This document shows positions 1 to 5,508 of a DNA stretch of 5,601 nucleotides, one piece after another (position 1 is the first letter of the stretch; every line of letters starts with the position of its first letter). Below the pieces are notes generated by a model. That model saw only the letters and a program-made list of their open reading frames with translations, was not told where the DNA came from and made no database searches. The DNA lies in assembly GCA_030635485.1 (NCBI GenBank), contig DAOVYS010000189.1:1-5601 (forward strand), in the 5' to 3' direction. The position numbers were made by a program, and so were the translations under genes. The DNA comes from Pseudomonadota bacterium. GTDB taxonomy: Bacteria; Desulfobacterota; Desulfobulbia; Desulfobulbales; DAOVYS01.

Positions 1-2
1 AA

Positions 3-791
3 CTAATCGAACAGGACCTTTCCATTGCAACGCGTATCTTGAAAATAGCCAACTCCCCATTTTACGGGACGTTAAACACTATAACTTCCATTAACCATGC
101 CTTGGTAATTCTTGGCTTAACTGAGGTCAAGGGGGTACTGGCGGCCATATCTATCTATAATTTCTTTCCTCCGGGATCTAAGGACTCGATTTTCAGCAGA
201 GAGAAATTCTGGGAGCATTCTGTTGTCTGCAGTCAGGTTGCCAAACTCCTGTCCCGCCATTTTTCAATTTCAGACGATGGTTCCCTTTTTCTTTCCGGCC
301 TGATCCATGATATGGGAAAAGTTGTTTTTGATGTCTATTTCAACAAGGAGTTTACCCAAATCGTTGATTATGTCGCTTCAAAAAAAGTCTCTTTCAGCAA
401 GGCAGAGAAGAAAATCCTGGGGGTAACACATTATCAGGTCGCGGCTACAGTTTTACAACAGTGGCGCATCCCGAAAAAAATTGTCTATCAGGTGTTCTAT
501 CACCATGCGCCATGGCAGGACAAAATCTATCCCACCGGATCATGCCTGATTTACCTGGCAAATATTTTCACTAAGCTTGCTGGATTTCCCGCCTCTGCTT
601 TTGAGGCTAAACTTGATGCAAATCAGTTAATCAGCCCAAATGCCATGAGCTACCTGATAAAAAGCGGTTTTGACCTTGATACTCAAACCATTGACAGCCT
701 TCTGGTGCAGATAAACCAACTAATCACAGAAAACGGCCATAACGTCATGGGATTTTTTGCGACGCCATCAACCTTGAACTCTAAATTTTGA
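3..791 (+). CDS. HDOD-domain signalling protein, C-terminal part (5' end outside window)
   Basis: The frame is open from the window edge, and its first codons (LIEQDLSIATRILKIANSPF) already match the interior of the HDOD domain (the family's 'DP.l..rlLrlaNSafyg' block). The TTG at 39 is therefore not the start; the gene begins upstream. 262 residues are visible. HDOD proteins are relatives of HD phosphohydrolases, usually regulatory modules in signalling, motility or stress pathways, often fused to other domains. Several HD-type metal ligands are present: the His of FWEHS (codon 216-218), the HD pair of GLIHDMGK (306-311), the His of GVTHYQ (429-431) and the HH of FYHHAP (501-506). The usual late Asp of the 'hlAD' motif is replaced by Asn in IYLANI (561-563). 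About 60 C-terminal residues after the domain show nothing I recognise. The missing N-terminus could carry a receiver or other sensor. No functional link to the B12 genes is evident, and the 457-nt gap with its own leader argues against a shared operon. Confidence 0.88.
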   Translation, partial: LIEQDLSIATRILKIANSPFYGTLNTITSINHALVILGLTEVKGVLAAISIYNFFPPGSKDSIFSREKFWEHSVVCSQVAKLLSRHFSISDDGSLFLSGLIHDMGKVVFDVYFNKEFTQIVDYVASKKVSFSKAEKKILGVTHYQVAATVLQQWRIPKKIVYQVFYHHAPWQDKIYPTGSCLIYLANIFTKLAGFPASAFEAKLDANQLISPNAMSYLIKSGFDLDTQTIDSLLVQINQLITENGHNVMGFFATPSTLNSKF

Positions 792-867
792 AACCTTTCC
801 GGCTTTGTCTGATCCGGACGATGGGGCGTAATGAGGCTGAAGGTGGAAGATTGAAGGCTGATTTTTC

Positions 868-897
868 TTGACTTCCGTTTGCTTTTTTATTAACGAT
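868..897 (+). promoter_or_regulatory. Candidate sigma-70 promoter for the riboswitch leader
   Basis: TTGACT at 868-873 matches the -35 consensus TTGACA at five of six bases. About 17 nt downstream, the stretch TAACGAT (891-897) sits where a -10 box should be but matches TATAAT poorly. TATTAA at 888-893 is a better match but leaves only a 14-nt spacer. Initiation near 900-905 would place the first transcribed bases at the beginning of the riboswitch. The position is persuasive; the -10 element is not. Confidence 0.35.
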
Positions 898-900
898 CAG

Positions 901-1073
901 CTGTTTTCGGGTGTTCTTGGGAGCTTAAAAGGGAACCCTGTGAGATTCAGGGACGGACCCGCCGCTGTAATCGGAGACGAACACCGTATAATGTCACTGT
1001 TCCGGCAAATCGGGATGGGAAGGCGCGGTAAGTAGGATGAATCCGAGAGTCAGAAAACCTGCCTGGAAATCAG
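901..1073 (+). promoter_or_regulatory. Cobalamin (adenosylcobalamin-class) riboswitch
   Basis: This leader RNA contains the ordered conserved blocks of the cobalamin riboswitch family. They are GCTTAAAAGGGAA at 923-935, GGACGGACCCGCCGCTGTAA at 951-970, TGGGAAGGC at 1016-1024, GATGA at 1036-1040, and the B12 box at 1043-1063 (core GAGAGTCAGAAAACCTGCC). A weak closing P1 helix can be drawn between CTGTTTT (901-907) and AAATCAG (1067-1073), with one mismatch. Binding of a cobalamin to such RNAs lowers expression of the downstream gene. The intrinsic terminator at 1130-1169 and the btuB-like gene at 1249 indicate control of transcription elongation: readthrough when B12 is scarce, termination when it is plentiful. 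I could not identify the alternative antiterminator pairing with confidence. The ends of the element are approximate. Confidence 0.95.
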
Positions 1074-1129
1074 AAGGCGTATTCTCCGTGGACAAGAGAT
1101 ATGCCGAATGATCATGTGGATAAAAAGGG

Positions 1130-1169
1130 AATCCCCGGATCGATATAAATCGGTCCGGGGATTTTTTTT
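1130..1169 (+). terminator. Intrinsic terminator, expression platform of the B12 riboswitch
   Basis: A perfect 10-bp stem pairs AATCCCCGGA (1130-1139) with TCCGGGGATT (1154-1163). It is extended inward by TCG/CGG (1140-1142 with 1151-1153, one G-U pair), leaving an 8-nt loop of ATATAAAT. Eight T's (1162-1169) end the hairpin, which is the classic Rho-independent layout. It lies 56 nt after the B12-box end of the riboswitch and 79 nt before the btuB start, so it is almost certainly the conditional terminator of the leader and not the end of the HDOD gene's transcript. Confidence 0.93.
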
Positions 1170-1248
1170 GCCCTGGATTTGTGAATCGGTATTTGTCCGG
1201 ATTTTTTTATTTCCGGATAAGACACCACCACAACACAGGGGGAACATA

Positions 1249-3276
1249 ATGAAAAAAAGAGTTTATTTGATCGCAATGTTATCAATTTTCGCCGTGCAGG
1301 AGTCCGGTTGGGCGGAAGATAAACAGACAGTCCAGGCAAGTCCGGTTACAATGGAAGAGGTGGTTGTCAGCGCCACTAAGACTGAAGAAATGCGTAAAGA
1401 TGTGGTCAATTCCATTATCTTAAAGGATGCAACCGACATAGATGAGTCTTCGGCAGAGAGTCTGGGAGAGCTTTTGGCCAACGAACCGGGTGTTGACTGG
1501 CGGACTCGCGGCGGTTACGGCGGGGCGAGCGAGGAGATTCGAATCAGAGGGATGGAGAGTAATGCCACCCAGGTTCTGGTCAACGGCATCAGTGTGAATT
1601 CTCCTTCCCTGGGCAGAGCGGATGTAAGTAAAATTCCCCTTAATAACATCGAACGGATTGAGGTGGTTAAAGGGGCTGGTTCGCTTCTTTATGGCTCCGG
1701 CGCCATGGGAGGCACGGTCAACATCATGACCAAACGGCCGGAACGGGATGAAACGGCTGCCAGGGTGAGAGCCGGTTACGGCTCTCAGGGCTCCTACCGG
1801 ATATCGGTTGAGCAGGGCATGTTCGCATTTGGTGATTTCGGCTATTACCTGACCGCCGGAAGGTCTGAAACGGACGGGTTCCGAGACAACAGCGACCTTA
1901 CCCACAATGATGTCTCTCTGAATCTGGTGTTTGACAAGGGAGATGGACTGAATATAAGTCTTTACGGTGAATATGTTGACCGTGAATTTGGTCTGCCCGG
2001 CGTTAAACCGCTTGACGGAACCAAGGATTATTTTATCAATAATCAGAAATTCTATAATGATGATGTTGCCGATTTACTGAACCACGGCAGTGATAAAGAC
2101 GGGCGTCTGGTTTTCAGGGTGAGGAGCAGGCCGGTGGACTGGCTTGCCTTTCATTTTACGACCCATTACGTGGATATGGAGAATTACTATTACGGGCGTT
2201 ACAGATTCAACGGTACAGGGGATAAGACCTGGGTGAATAACAGGGTGTCCGGGGTTGAGGCAAATATCGATATTACACCGTTTCAAGGCGCGTCTCTTTT
2301 GTTAGGCTCTGAATACAAGGACTATGACTGGGAAAGGGATAATATATCGTTGGATAACGGTGGAATCGAGATCAATGGGTCAAAGACCGGCGCAGAGTCC
2401 GGCCTGCATACAACCGGAGCCTTTGCAGAGGCTAGCTACCGGCCCTGCAATTTTTTCAAGGCCCTGGCCGGGATAAGGCATGAAGACCATTCAACGTTTG
2501 GGAGTGAACTTCTTCCTCTCTACGGCCTGATTATAAATCCTTTGAAAAATACCGTCCTGAAGCTGAGCCATGGAAAACATTTTATGGCGCCGACCCTAAA
2601 CGACCTTTTCTGGCCTGAAGACCCTTATACAAAGGGCAATCCGGATCTTAAACCTGAAACAGGCCATCATACGGATGTAACTTTTGAACAAACCCTTTTT
2701 GATGATAAATTGTTTGTCACGCTCTCATATTTCTGCTGGAATGTGGATGATAAGATTCTGTGGGATCTTGATGCCAACTGGCTTTATACCCCGCAAAATC
2801 TGAATAGCTACAAGGCCGACGGCATGGAGGCCGGGGTAAAGATCGCGCTGCTTCAAAATTTCAGCTTTGCTGTAAATTATACCTATACGGATGCAAAGGA
2901 AGAGAACGAATTCGTCACCCGCCGGGCTACTTATACCCCGGCTCATCAGCTTAAGGGCGACCTGACCTTTTGGAGCGACTTCGGGTTTTCCGGCATGGCC
3001 ACGGTCCGTTATGTGGGCGAGCGCGATTTTTATGGTTCCGACAAAAGTATAACCTCTCCGATAGAGACCCTGAATTCCTATTGCACCTTTGACCTCAAGA
3101 TAGAGCAGCAGATCAATGACCACTGGCGCCTTTCTCTTACGGCCAACAACCTGTTCGACAAGGGTTACGACACCTATCTGGCTTCGTTTACCGATCAGAC
3201 TACCGGCGAGAGAAGCCTGGAAGGATATCCTGGCGCCGGGAGATCGATCTTTTTTAACGTCTCTTTTGAGTATTGA
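1249..3276 (+). CDS. btuB: TonB-dependent outer-membrane receptor, cobalamin transporter BtuB-like
   Basis: An outer-membrane beta-barrel that takes up a corrinoid, most likely vitamin B12, using energy passed on by TonB. ATG 1249 is chosen because it follows a strong ribosome site (AGGGGG at 1237-1242) and starts a signal peptide: MKKR, a hydrophobic run, and likely cleavage after GWA at residue 22. An in-frame ATG at 1108 precedes the terminator and would bury the signal peptide. The protein has 675 residues, somewhat longer than the roughly 600 of E. coli BtuB. The TonB box (MEEVVVSATK) is at about residues 35-44. The plug follows to about 162, with SLGELLANEPGV, IRIRGM, VLVNGI and the closing RIEVVKGAGSLLYGSGAMGG block. 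The rest is barrel, ending in NLFDKGY near the end and a terminal aromatic residue (NVSFEY). Assignment to B12 rests mainly on the riboswitch directly upstream and the neighbouring TonB motor genes. The fold alone would also fit a siderophore or other metal-chelate receptor. Confidence 0.88.
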   Translation: MKKRVYLIAMLSIFAVQESGWAEDKQTVQASPVTMEEVVVSATKTEEMRKDVVNSIILKDATDIDESSAESLGELLANEPGVDWRTRGGYGGASEEIRIRGMESNATQVLVNGISVNSPSLGRADVSKIPLNNIERIEVVKGAGSLLYGSGAMGGTVNIMTKRPERDETAARVRAGYGSQGSYRISVEQGMFAFGDFGYYLTAGRSETDGFRDNSDLTHNDVSLNLVFDKGDGLNISLYGEYVDREFGLPGVKPLDGTKDYFINNQKFYNDDVADLLNHGSDKDGRLVFRVRSRPVDWLAFHFTTHYVDMENYYYGRYRFNGTGDKTWVNNRVSGVEANIDITPFQGASLLLGSEYKDYDWERDNISLDNGGIEINGSKTGAESGLHTTGAFAEASYRPCNFFKALAGIRHEDHSTFGSELLPLYGLIINPLKNTVLKLSHGKHFMAPTLNDLFWPEDPYTKGNPDLKPETGHHTDVTFEQTLFDDKLFVTLSYFCWNVDDKILWDLDANWLYTPQNLNSYKADGMEAGVKIALLQNFSFAVNYTYTDAKEENEFVTRRATYTPAHQLKGDLTFWSDFGFSGMATVRYVGERDFYGSDKSITSPIETLNSYCTFDLKIEQQINDHWRLSLTANNLFDKGYDTYLASFTDQTTGERSLEGYPGAGRSIFFNVSFEY

Positions 3277-3360
3277 AAAAGAGGATGGTTAGGTTCAGGG
3301 TTTGGAGAATATTTTAATTAGACACTTCCTTCGGGAACGGATATCGTTTGATCAATCATT

Positions 3361-3575
3361 GAGCCCTGAAAGGGCGTTATTCGACAGCCCAGGGTGTAGC
3401 AAAGCGGAACCCTGGGTAAAAAAGATCATCTCTAGCCAAGCCCTGAAGGGGCGGTACAAAACGAGCGTCGATGTATGGTCCGCATCTTTATATCGCCCTT
3501 ACAGGGCTTGATTTTTGGTTATTTCGAACCCCAGGGCGTTGCCCTGGGCTATTGAATAACGCCCTTACAGGGCTC
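3361..3575. repeat. 215-nt inverted-repeat element built from GCCCT-AGGGC hairpins
   Basis: The outer arms, 3361-3394 and 3542-3575, are inverted copies of each other over 34 nt with three mismatches. Inside lie a second inverted pair, 3438-3456 with 3491-3509 (16 of 19 identical). The element contains four copies of a 13-nt mini-hairpin, GCCCT-3 nt-AGGGC, at 3363-3375, 3440-3452 (one G-U pair), 3495-3507 and 3561-3573. It also has two larger palindromes, CCCAGGGT/ACCCTGGG (3388-3395 with 3409-3416) and CCCAGGGC/GCCCTGGG (3530-3537 with 3541-3548). The nested symmetry suggests a non-coding palindromic repeat, resembling REP/MITE-like intergenic repeats in many bacteria. No target-site duplication or transposase is visible. 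It lies between btuB and exbB. As RNA it could fold strongly and affect readthrough or message stability; that is inference. Confidence 0.85.
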
Positions 3576-3594
3576 GGATGAGAGAGAAGAATCG

Positions 3595-3611
3595 GGTGGG
3601 CTGTGCCCACC
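3595..3611. repeat. Short perfect palindrome just upstream of the exbB ribosome site
   Basis: GGTGGGC (3595-3601) and GCCCACC (3605-3611) form a perfect 7-bp GC-rich stem with a TGT loop. It starts 19 nt beyond the large inverted-repeat element and ends 11 nt before the GAGGGG ribosome site of exbB. There is no T-tract, so it is not a standard intrinsic terminator. Similar GGTGGGC/GCCCACC palindromes are, as I recall, common dispersed repeats in bacterial genomes. Confidence 0.7.
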
Positions 3612-3634
3612 GGGTATTAACCGAGGGGACAAAA

Positions 3635-4261
3635 ATGCTGGACATATTTTTCAAGGGCGGGCCGGTCATGTATCCGCTTCTGGCCTGTTCGATTATCGTG
3701 TTGACGGTGATTATAGAACGGGCGATCTTCTGGATAGGATTGGATATTAACCGCAAGCAGTCTCTGGTGGATGATGTCCTTGAGTTATGCCGCCAAGGGG
3801 ATTGGGACATGGTTCGGACAAAGGTGGCTGGATCAAAGGACTATATGATCAGGGTCCTGGTAAGCGGCGTTCTTCATCGTGATTTTTCCATGGCAAAGGC
3901 CATGGAGGCGGCTGCTGCCGGTGAGATCAAACGGATGCAGCGCTATATGGGTTTGCTGGATACCATGATTACCGTGGCGCCCCTTATGGGTATACTGGGC
4001 ACGGTTATCGGGATCATAGGTTCTTTTGAAATGCTGGGATCGGCCGGTATTGAACACCCGCAGGCCGTTACCGCCGGGATCGCCCAGGCCCTGATCACCA
4101 CTGCCGCCGGTCTCAGCATCGCTATTTTGTCGGTCTTCCCTTACAATTACTTTCAGTCCCGGGTTGAAAGCGCTGCTCTTGCCATTGAGGAATACGCAAC
4201 CAGTCTGGAGATTGTTTATGAAAAGCTGATGGAGAAGGGTTTAAGTAGGAAAGACCAATGA
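3635..4261 (+). CDS. exbB: ExbB, MotA/TolQ/ExbB-family proton-channel protein
   Basis: Inner-membrane subunit that, with ExbD, forms the proton-driven motor that energises TonB. The ATG at 3635 is preferred over the in-frame ATG at 3578: it has a good ribosome site (GAGGGG, 3623-3628, 6-nt spacing) and begins right before the usual N-terminal segment (MLDIFFKGGPVMYPLL). The upstream start would add 19 residues encoded by the palindrome. The protein has 208 residues. Transmembrane segments lie near residues 11-33, 107-131 and 152-172. The family core is clear: VAPLMGILGTVIGIIGSF and ALITTAAGLSIAI followed by a YN pair. Thr123 and Thr156 align with the conserved pore-lining threonines of E. coli ExbB (T148 and T181). 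The large cytoplasmic loop lies between segments 1 and 2. Its stop overlaps the exbD start by 4 nt. TolQ is the alternative within the family, but the tonB gene two positions downstream favours ExbB. Confidence 0.93.
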   Translation: MLDIFFKGGPVMYPLLACSIIVLTVIIERAIFWIGLDINRKQSLVDDVLELCRQGDWDMVRTKVAGSKDYMIRVLVSGVLHRDFSMAKAMEAAAAGEIKRMQRYMGLLDTMITVAPLMGILGTVIGIIGSFEMLGSAGIEHPQAVTAGIAQALITTAAGLSIAILSVFPYNYFQSRVESAALAIEEYATSLEIVYEKLMEKGLSRKDQ

Positions 4262-4683
4262 AGGTGAATATCAGACCCACGAAAAAGGCCAGGATCGAGA
4301 TGTTGCCCCTTATTGACATTGTTTTTCTGGTCCTGGTATTTTTTATATATGCCATGCTCTCCATGGCAGTGCATCGTGGTCAGAAAGTGGATCTGCCTTT
4401 GTCGAGCGCGGTGCAGGTGGAAAGGGATTCCATTGTTGCGGTAACTGTTCAGGACGCGGAAAACGGAATAGCGCTTTTTGTGGACAGAGAGCCGGTCTCA
4501 CTTGACGGTCTTGCCCAGGCGTTGCGGATCAGGTATGAAGAACAAGAGCCGGTAAGTGAGAGAGAGATACAGCTCTTTGCCGATAAAACGGTATCCTATC
4601 AGGATCTTTTTTTAGTGATGGACCGAATTAAGGAGGCGGGATTTAACAGGATATCCCTTCAGGCCGAGGTCCAAAGGCTGTGA
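4258..4683 (+). CDS. exbD: ExbD, TonB-motor subunit with single membrane helix
   Basis: Partner of ExbB in the proton-driven TonB motor. The protein has 141 residues, the usual family length. A short cytoplasmic N-terminus (KKARIEM) leads into one transmembrane helix at about residues 16-36, which carries the essential proton-binding aspartate in LPLIDIVFLVLVFF (Asp20, matching Asp25 of E. coli ExbD). A periplasmic domain from about residue 43 follows, with the family's typical ending: FADKTVSYQDLFLVMDRIKEAGFNRISL, an alpha/beta segment, is split here only by its variable residues. The ATG lies inside the exbB stop (ATGA, 4258-4261), so translation is probably coupled. TAGGAAA (4246-4252) is a plausible ribosome site. 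The 3' end overlaps the GTG start of tonB by 4 nt in the same way. Confidence 0.93.
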   Translation: MKVNIRPTKKARIEMLPLIDIVFLVLVFFIYAMLSMAVHRGQKVDLPLSSAVQVERDSIVAVTVQDAENGIALFVDREPVSLDGLAQALRIRYEEQEPVSEREIQLFADKTVSYQDLFLVMDRIKEAGFNRISLQAEVQRL

Positions 4684-5321
4684 AACGGATCTGGGTTGCC
4701 GGGGGCCTTGCACTTGGACTGCATGTTTTTTTGTTACAGATGAAATTTTCCGGCCTGCCGGAAAGGCTGCCGGTTCTGCCTGCCTCCCGTCATGTCGTGG
4801 TGACCATTGGGGCACGGCCGGAGCCGGAGCCGGAGGTGGTCTCCCAAAAGGTTGTTGAGACGGAAAAGCAAAGGGTTGAACCGGAAAATGTTAAGCCGTC
4901 CCCCCCCAAAAAAATATTGGAGGTGTTGCCCAAAAAAAGGGAAAGGCCGAATATTAAACCGGAGGTTGAAGCCCCTCCACCATCCCTTTCTCTGGTTCGG
5001 GAAGATAAGGAACAGATGCAAGGCGCAGCATCCGCGGTCAAGGTGGTGCGGGAGGCGATCCCGTTATATAAAAAAAATCCTCCTCCGGTCTATCCGCGCA
5101 AGGCCCGTAGACGGGGGGTGGAGGGCGTGGTGCTGCTTGAGGTGTTTGTGGATGTATCCGGTTGGGTGGCGGATTTGCGGGTGTTAAGCTCCAGCGGCCA
5201 CCGGGTTTTGGATAAGGCGGCTTTAAAATCGGTGAAAAAATGGTGTTTTATAGCGGCAAGACGTGGGGATGAGCCTGTCGAGATGTGGGTGAGAGTGCCT
5301 GTACGGTTTGAATTGAAGTAA
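4680..5321 (+). CDS. tonB: TonB energy transducer
   Basis: Links the ExbB/ExbD motor to the outer-membrane receptor by spanning the periplasm. The start is GTG at 4680, overlapping the exbD stop (GTGA). It is chosen because the next in-frame ATG (4740) would delete the membrane anchor; GAGG at 4666-4669 can serve as ribosome site. The protein has 213 residues, slightly shorter than E. coli TonB (239). The membrane anchor is at about residues 4-20, with a histidine inside it (His15 in LALGLHVFLL) matching the functionally important transmembrane His of E. coli TonB. A proline/charged linker spans about residues 46-100 (PEPEPE, PSPPKK, APPPS). The C-terminal domain, about 136-212, shows PVYPRKARRRGVEGVVLLEV, the SSG-x4-LDKAA block, VKKWCF and a closing VPVRFEL. 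A run of eight C's followed by seven A's (4900-4914) encodes part of the linker. The position suggests it serves the upstream B12 receptor. Confidence 0.94.
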   Translation: MKRIWVAGGLALGLHVFLLQMKFSGLPERLPVLPASRHVVVTIGARPEPEPEVVSQKVVETEKQRVEPENVKPSPPKKILEVLPKKRERPNIKPEVEAPPPSLSLVREDKEQMQGAASAVKVVREAIPLYKKNPPPVYPRKARRRGVEGVVLLEVFVDVSGWVADLRVLSSSGHRVLDKAALKSVKKWCFIAARRGDEPVEMWVRVPVRFELK

Positions 5322-5337
5322 CTATTCCGCAGCACTC

Positions 5338-5407
5338 CATAGGAAGGCAATCAGGTCGCCCAGCATACCGATGATGTATAGCTGGTCAACCTGCTTGCCT
5401 CCCTATG
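5338..5407. repeat. 70-nt imperfect palindrome (long hairpin) after tonB
   Basis: CATAGGAAGGCAATCAGGT (5338-5356) pairs with ACCTGCTTGCCTCCCTATG (5389-5407): 17 of 19 positions are complementary. The stem continues inward with CCAGC/GCTGG (5360-5364 with 5381-5385) after a 3-nt internal loop. It begins 16 nt after the tonB stop. No T-tract follows directly, so it is not a textbook intrinsic terminator, though it could still stall polymerase or protect the upstream message from 3' exonucleases. The shape is that of a REP-like extragenic palindrome; a copy number cannot be judged from one window. Confidence 0.75.
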
Positions 5408-5414
5408 AAGCGCC

Positions 5415-5445
5415 CTGCAGGAAGTGCCCTTGGGGTGCGCTGCAG
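5415..5445. repeat. Second smaller hairpin downstream of tonB
   Basis: CTGCAG at 5415-5420 and again at 5440-5445 pair with each other. Inside them GTGCCC (5424-5429) can pair with GGGTGC (5433-5438) through four G-C and two G-U pairs, with a 3-nt TTG loop. It lies 7 nt after the longer palindrome, so the two may be parts of one extragenic element. A T5 run occurs at 5464-5468, too far away to make this a clear terminator. Confidence 0.5.
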
Positions 5446-5508
5446 AACAGTTACAGTTCGGTGTTTTTAGCTAGTTTGGGGAATCACGCTGAATAGTTAC
5501 GAATTGAA

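Noticed and set aside
39..41. TTG at 39 as the start of the HDOD gene
   Set aside because: The frame stays open upstream to the window edge, and those codons encode conserved HDOD residues.
798..818. TCCGG/CCGGA stem just after the HDOD gene as its terminator
   Set aside because: It has only five base pairs, an 11-nt loop and no following T-run, so it is too weak to call.
1196..1217. TCCGGA repeated across a T-rich 10-nt loop between the terminator and btuB
   Set aside because: A 6-bp palindrome pair with a loop of T's could be a weak hairpin, but no T-tract follows it and there is no sign of a specific role.
1108..1248. In-frame N-terminal extension of btuB starting at ATG 1108
   Set aside because: It would run through the riboswitch terminator, lacks a ribosome site and would bury a clear signal peptide. 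ATG 1249 has AGGGGG at proper spacing and starts MKKR plus a hydrophobic core.
3302..3511. 69-codon open frame between btuB and exbB
   Set aside because: Most of it is the inverted-repeat element translated (for example LKGR and YRPYRA from the GCCCT/AGGGC units). It has a TTG start, no convincing ribosome site and no recognisable domain.
3361..3575. CRISPR array
   Set aside because: The repeated units are inverted, irregularly spaced and only 13-19 nt long. There are no regular direct repeats with unique spacers.
3578..3634. Upstream in-frame ATG for exbB adding 19 residues
   Set aside because: The extra residues come from the palindrome region and do not resemble an ExbB N-terminus. ATG 3635 has a strong ribosome site.
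4807..5187. 126-codon frame inside tonB, +1 relative to it
   Set aside because: Its product is rich in Arg, Lys and Trp with no domain. It is a shadow of the GC-rich tonB frame, whose own product has a clear anchor, linker and C-terminal domain.
5322..5401. Minus-strand 26-codon open stretch reading VDQLYIIGMLGDLIAFLW
   Set aside because: It looks protein-like but is bounded by an in-frame stop directly upstream, has no usable start or ribosome site, and coincides with the palindrome. A gene remnant is possible but not supportable.
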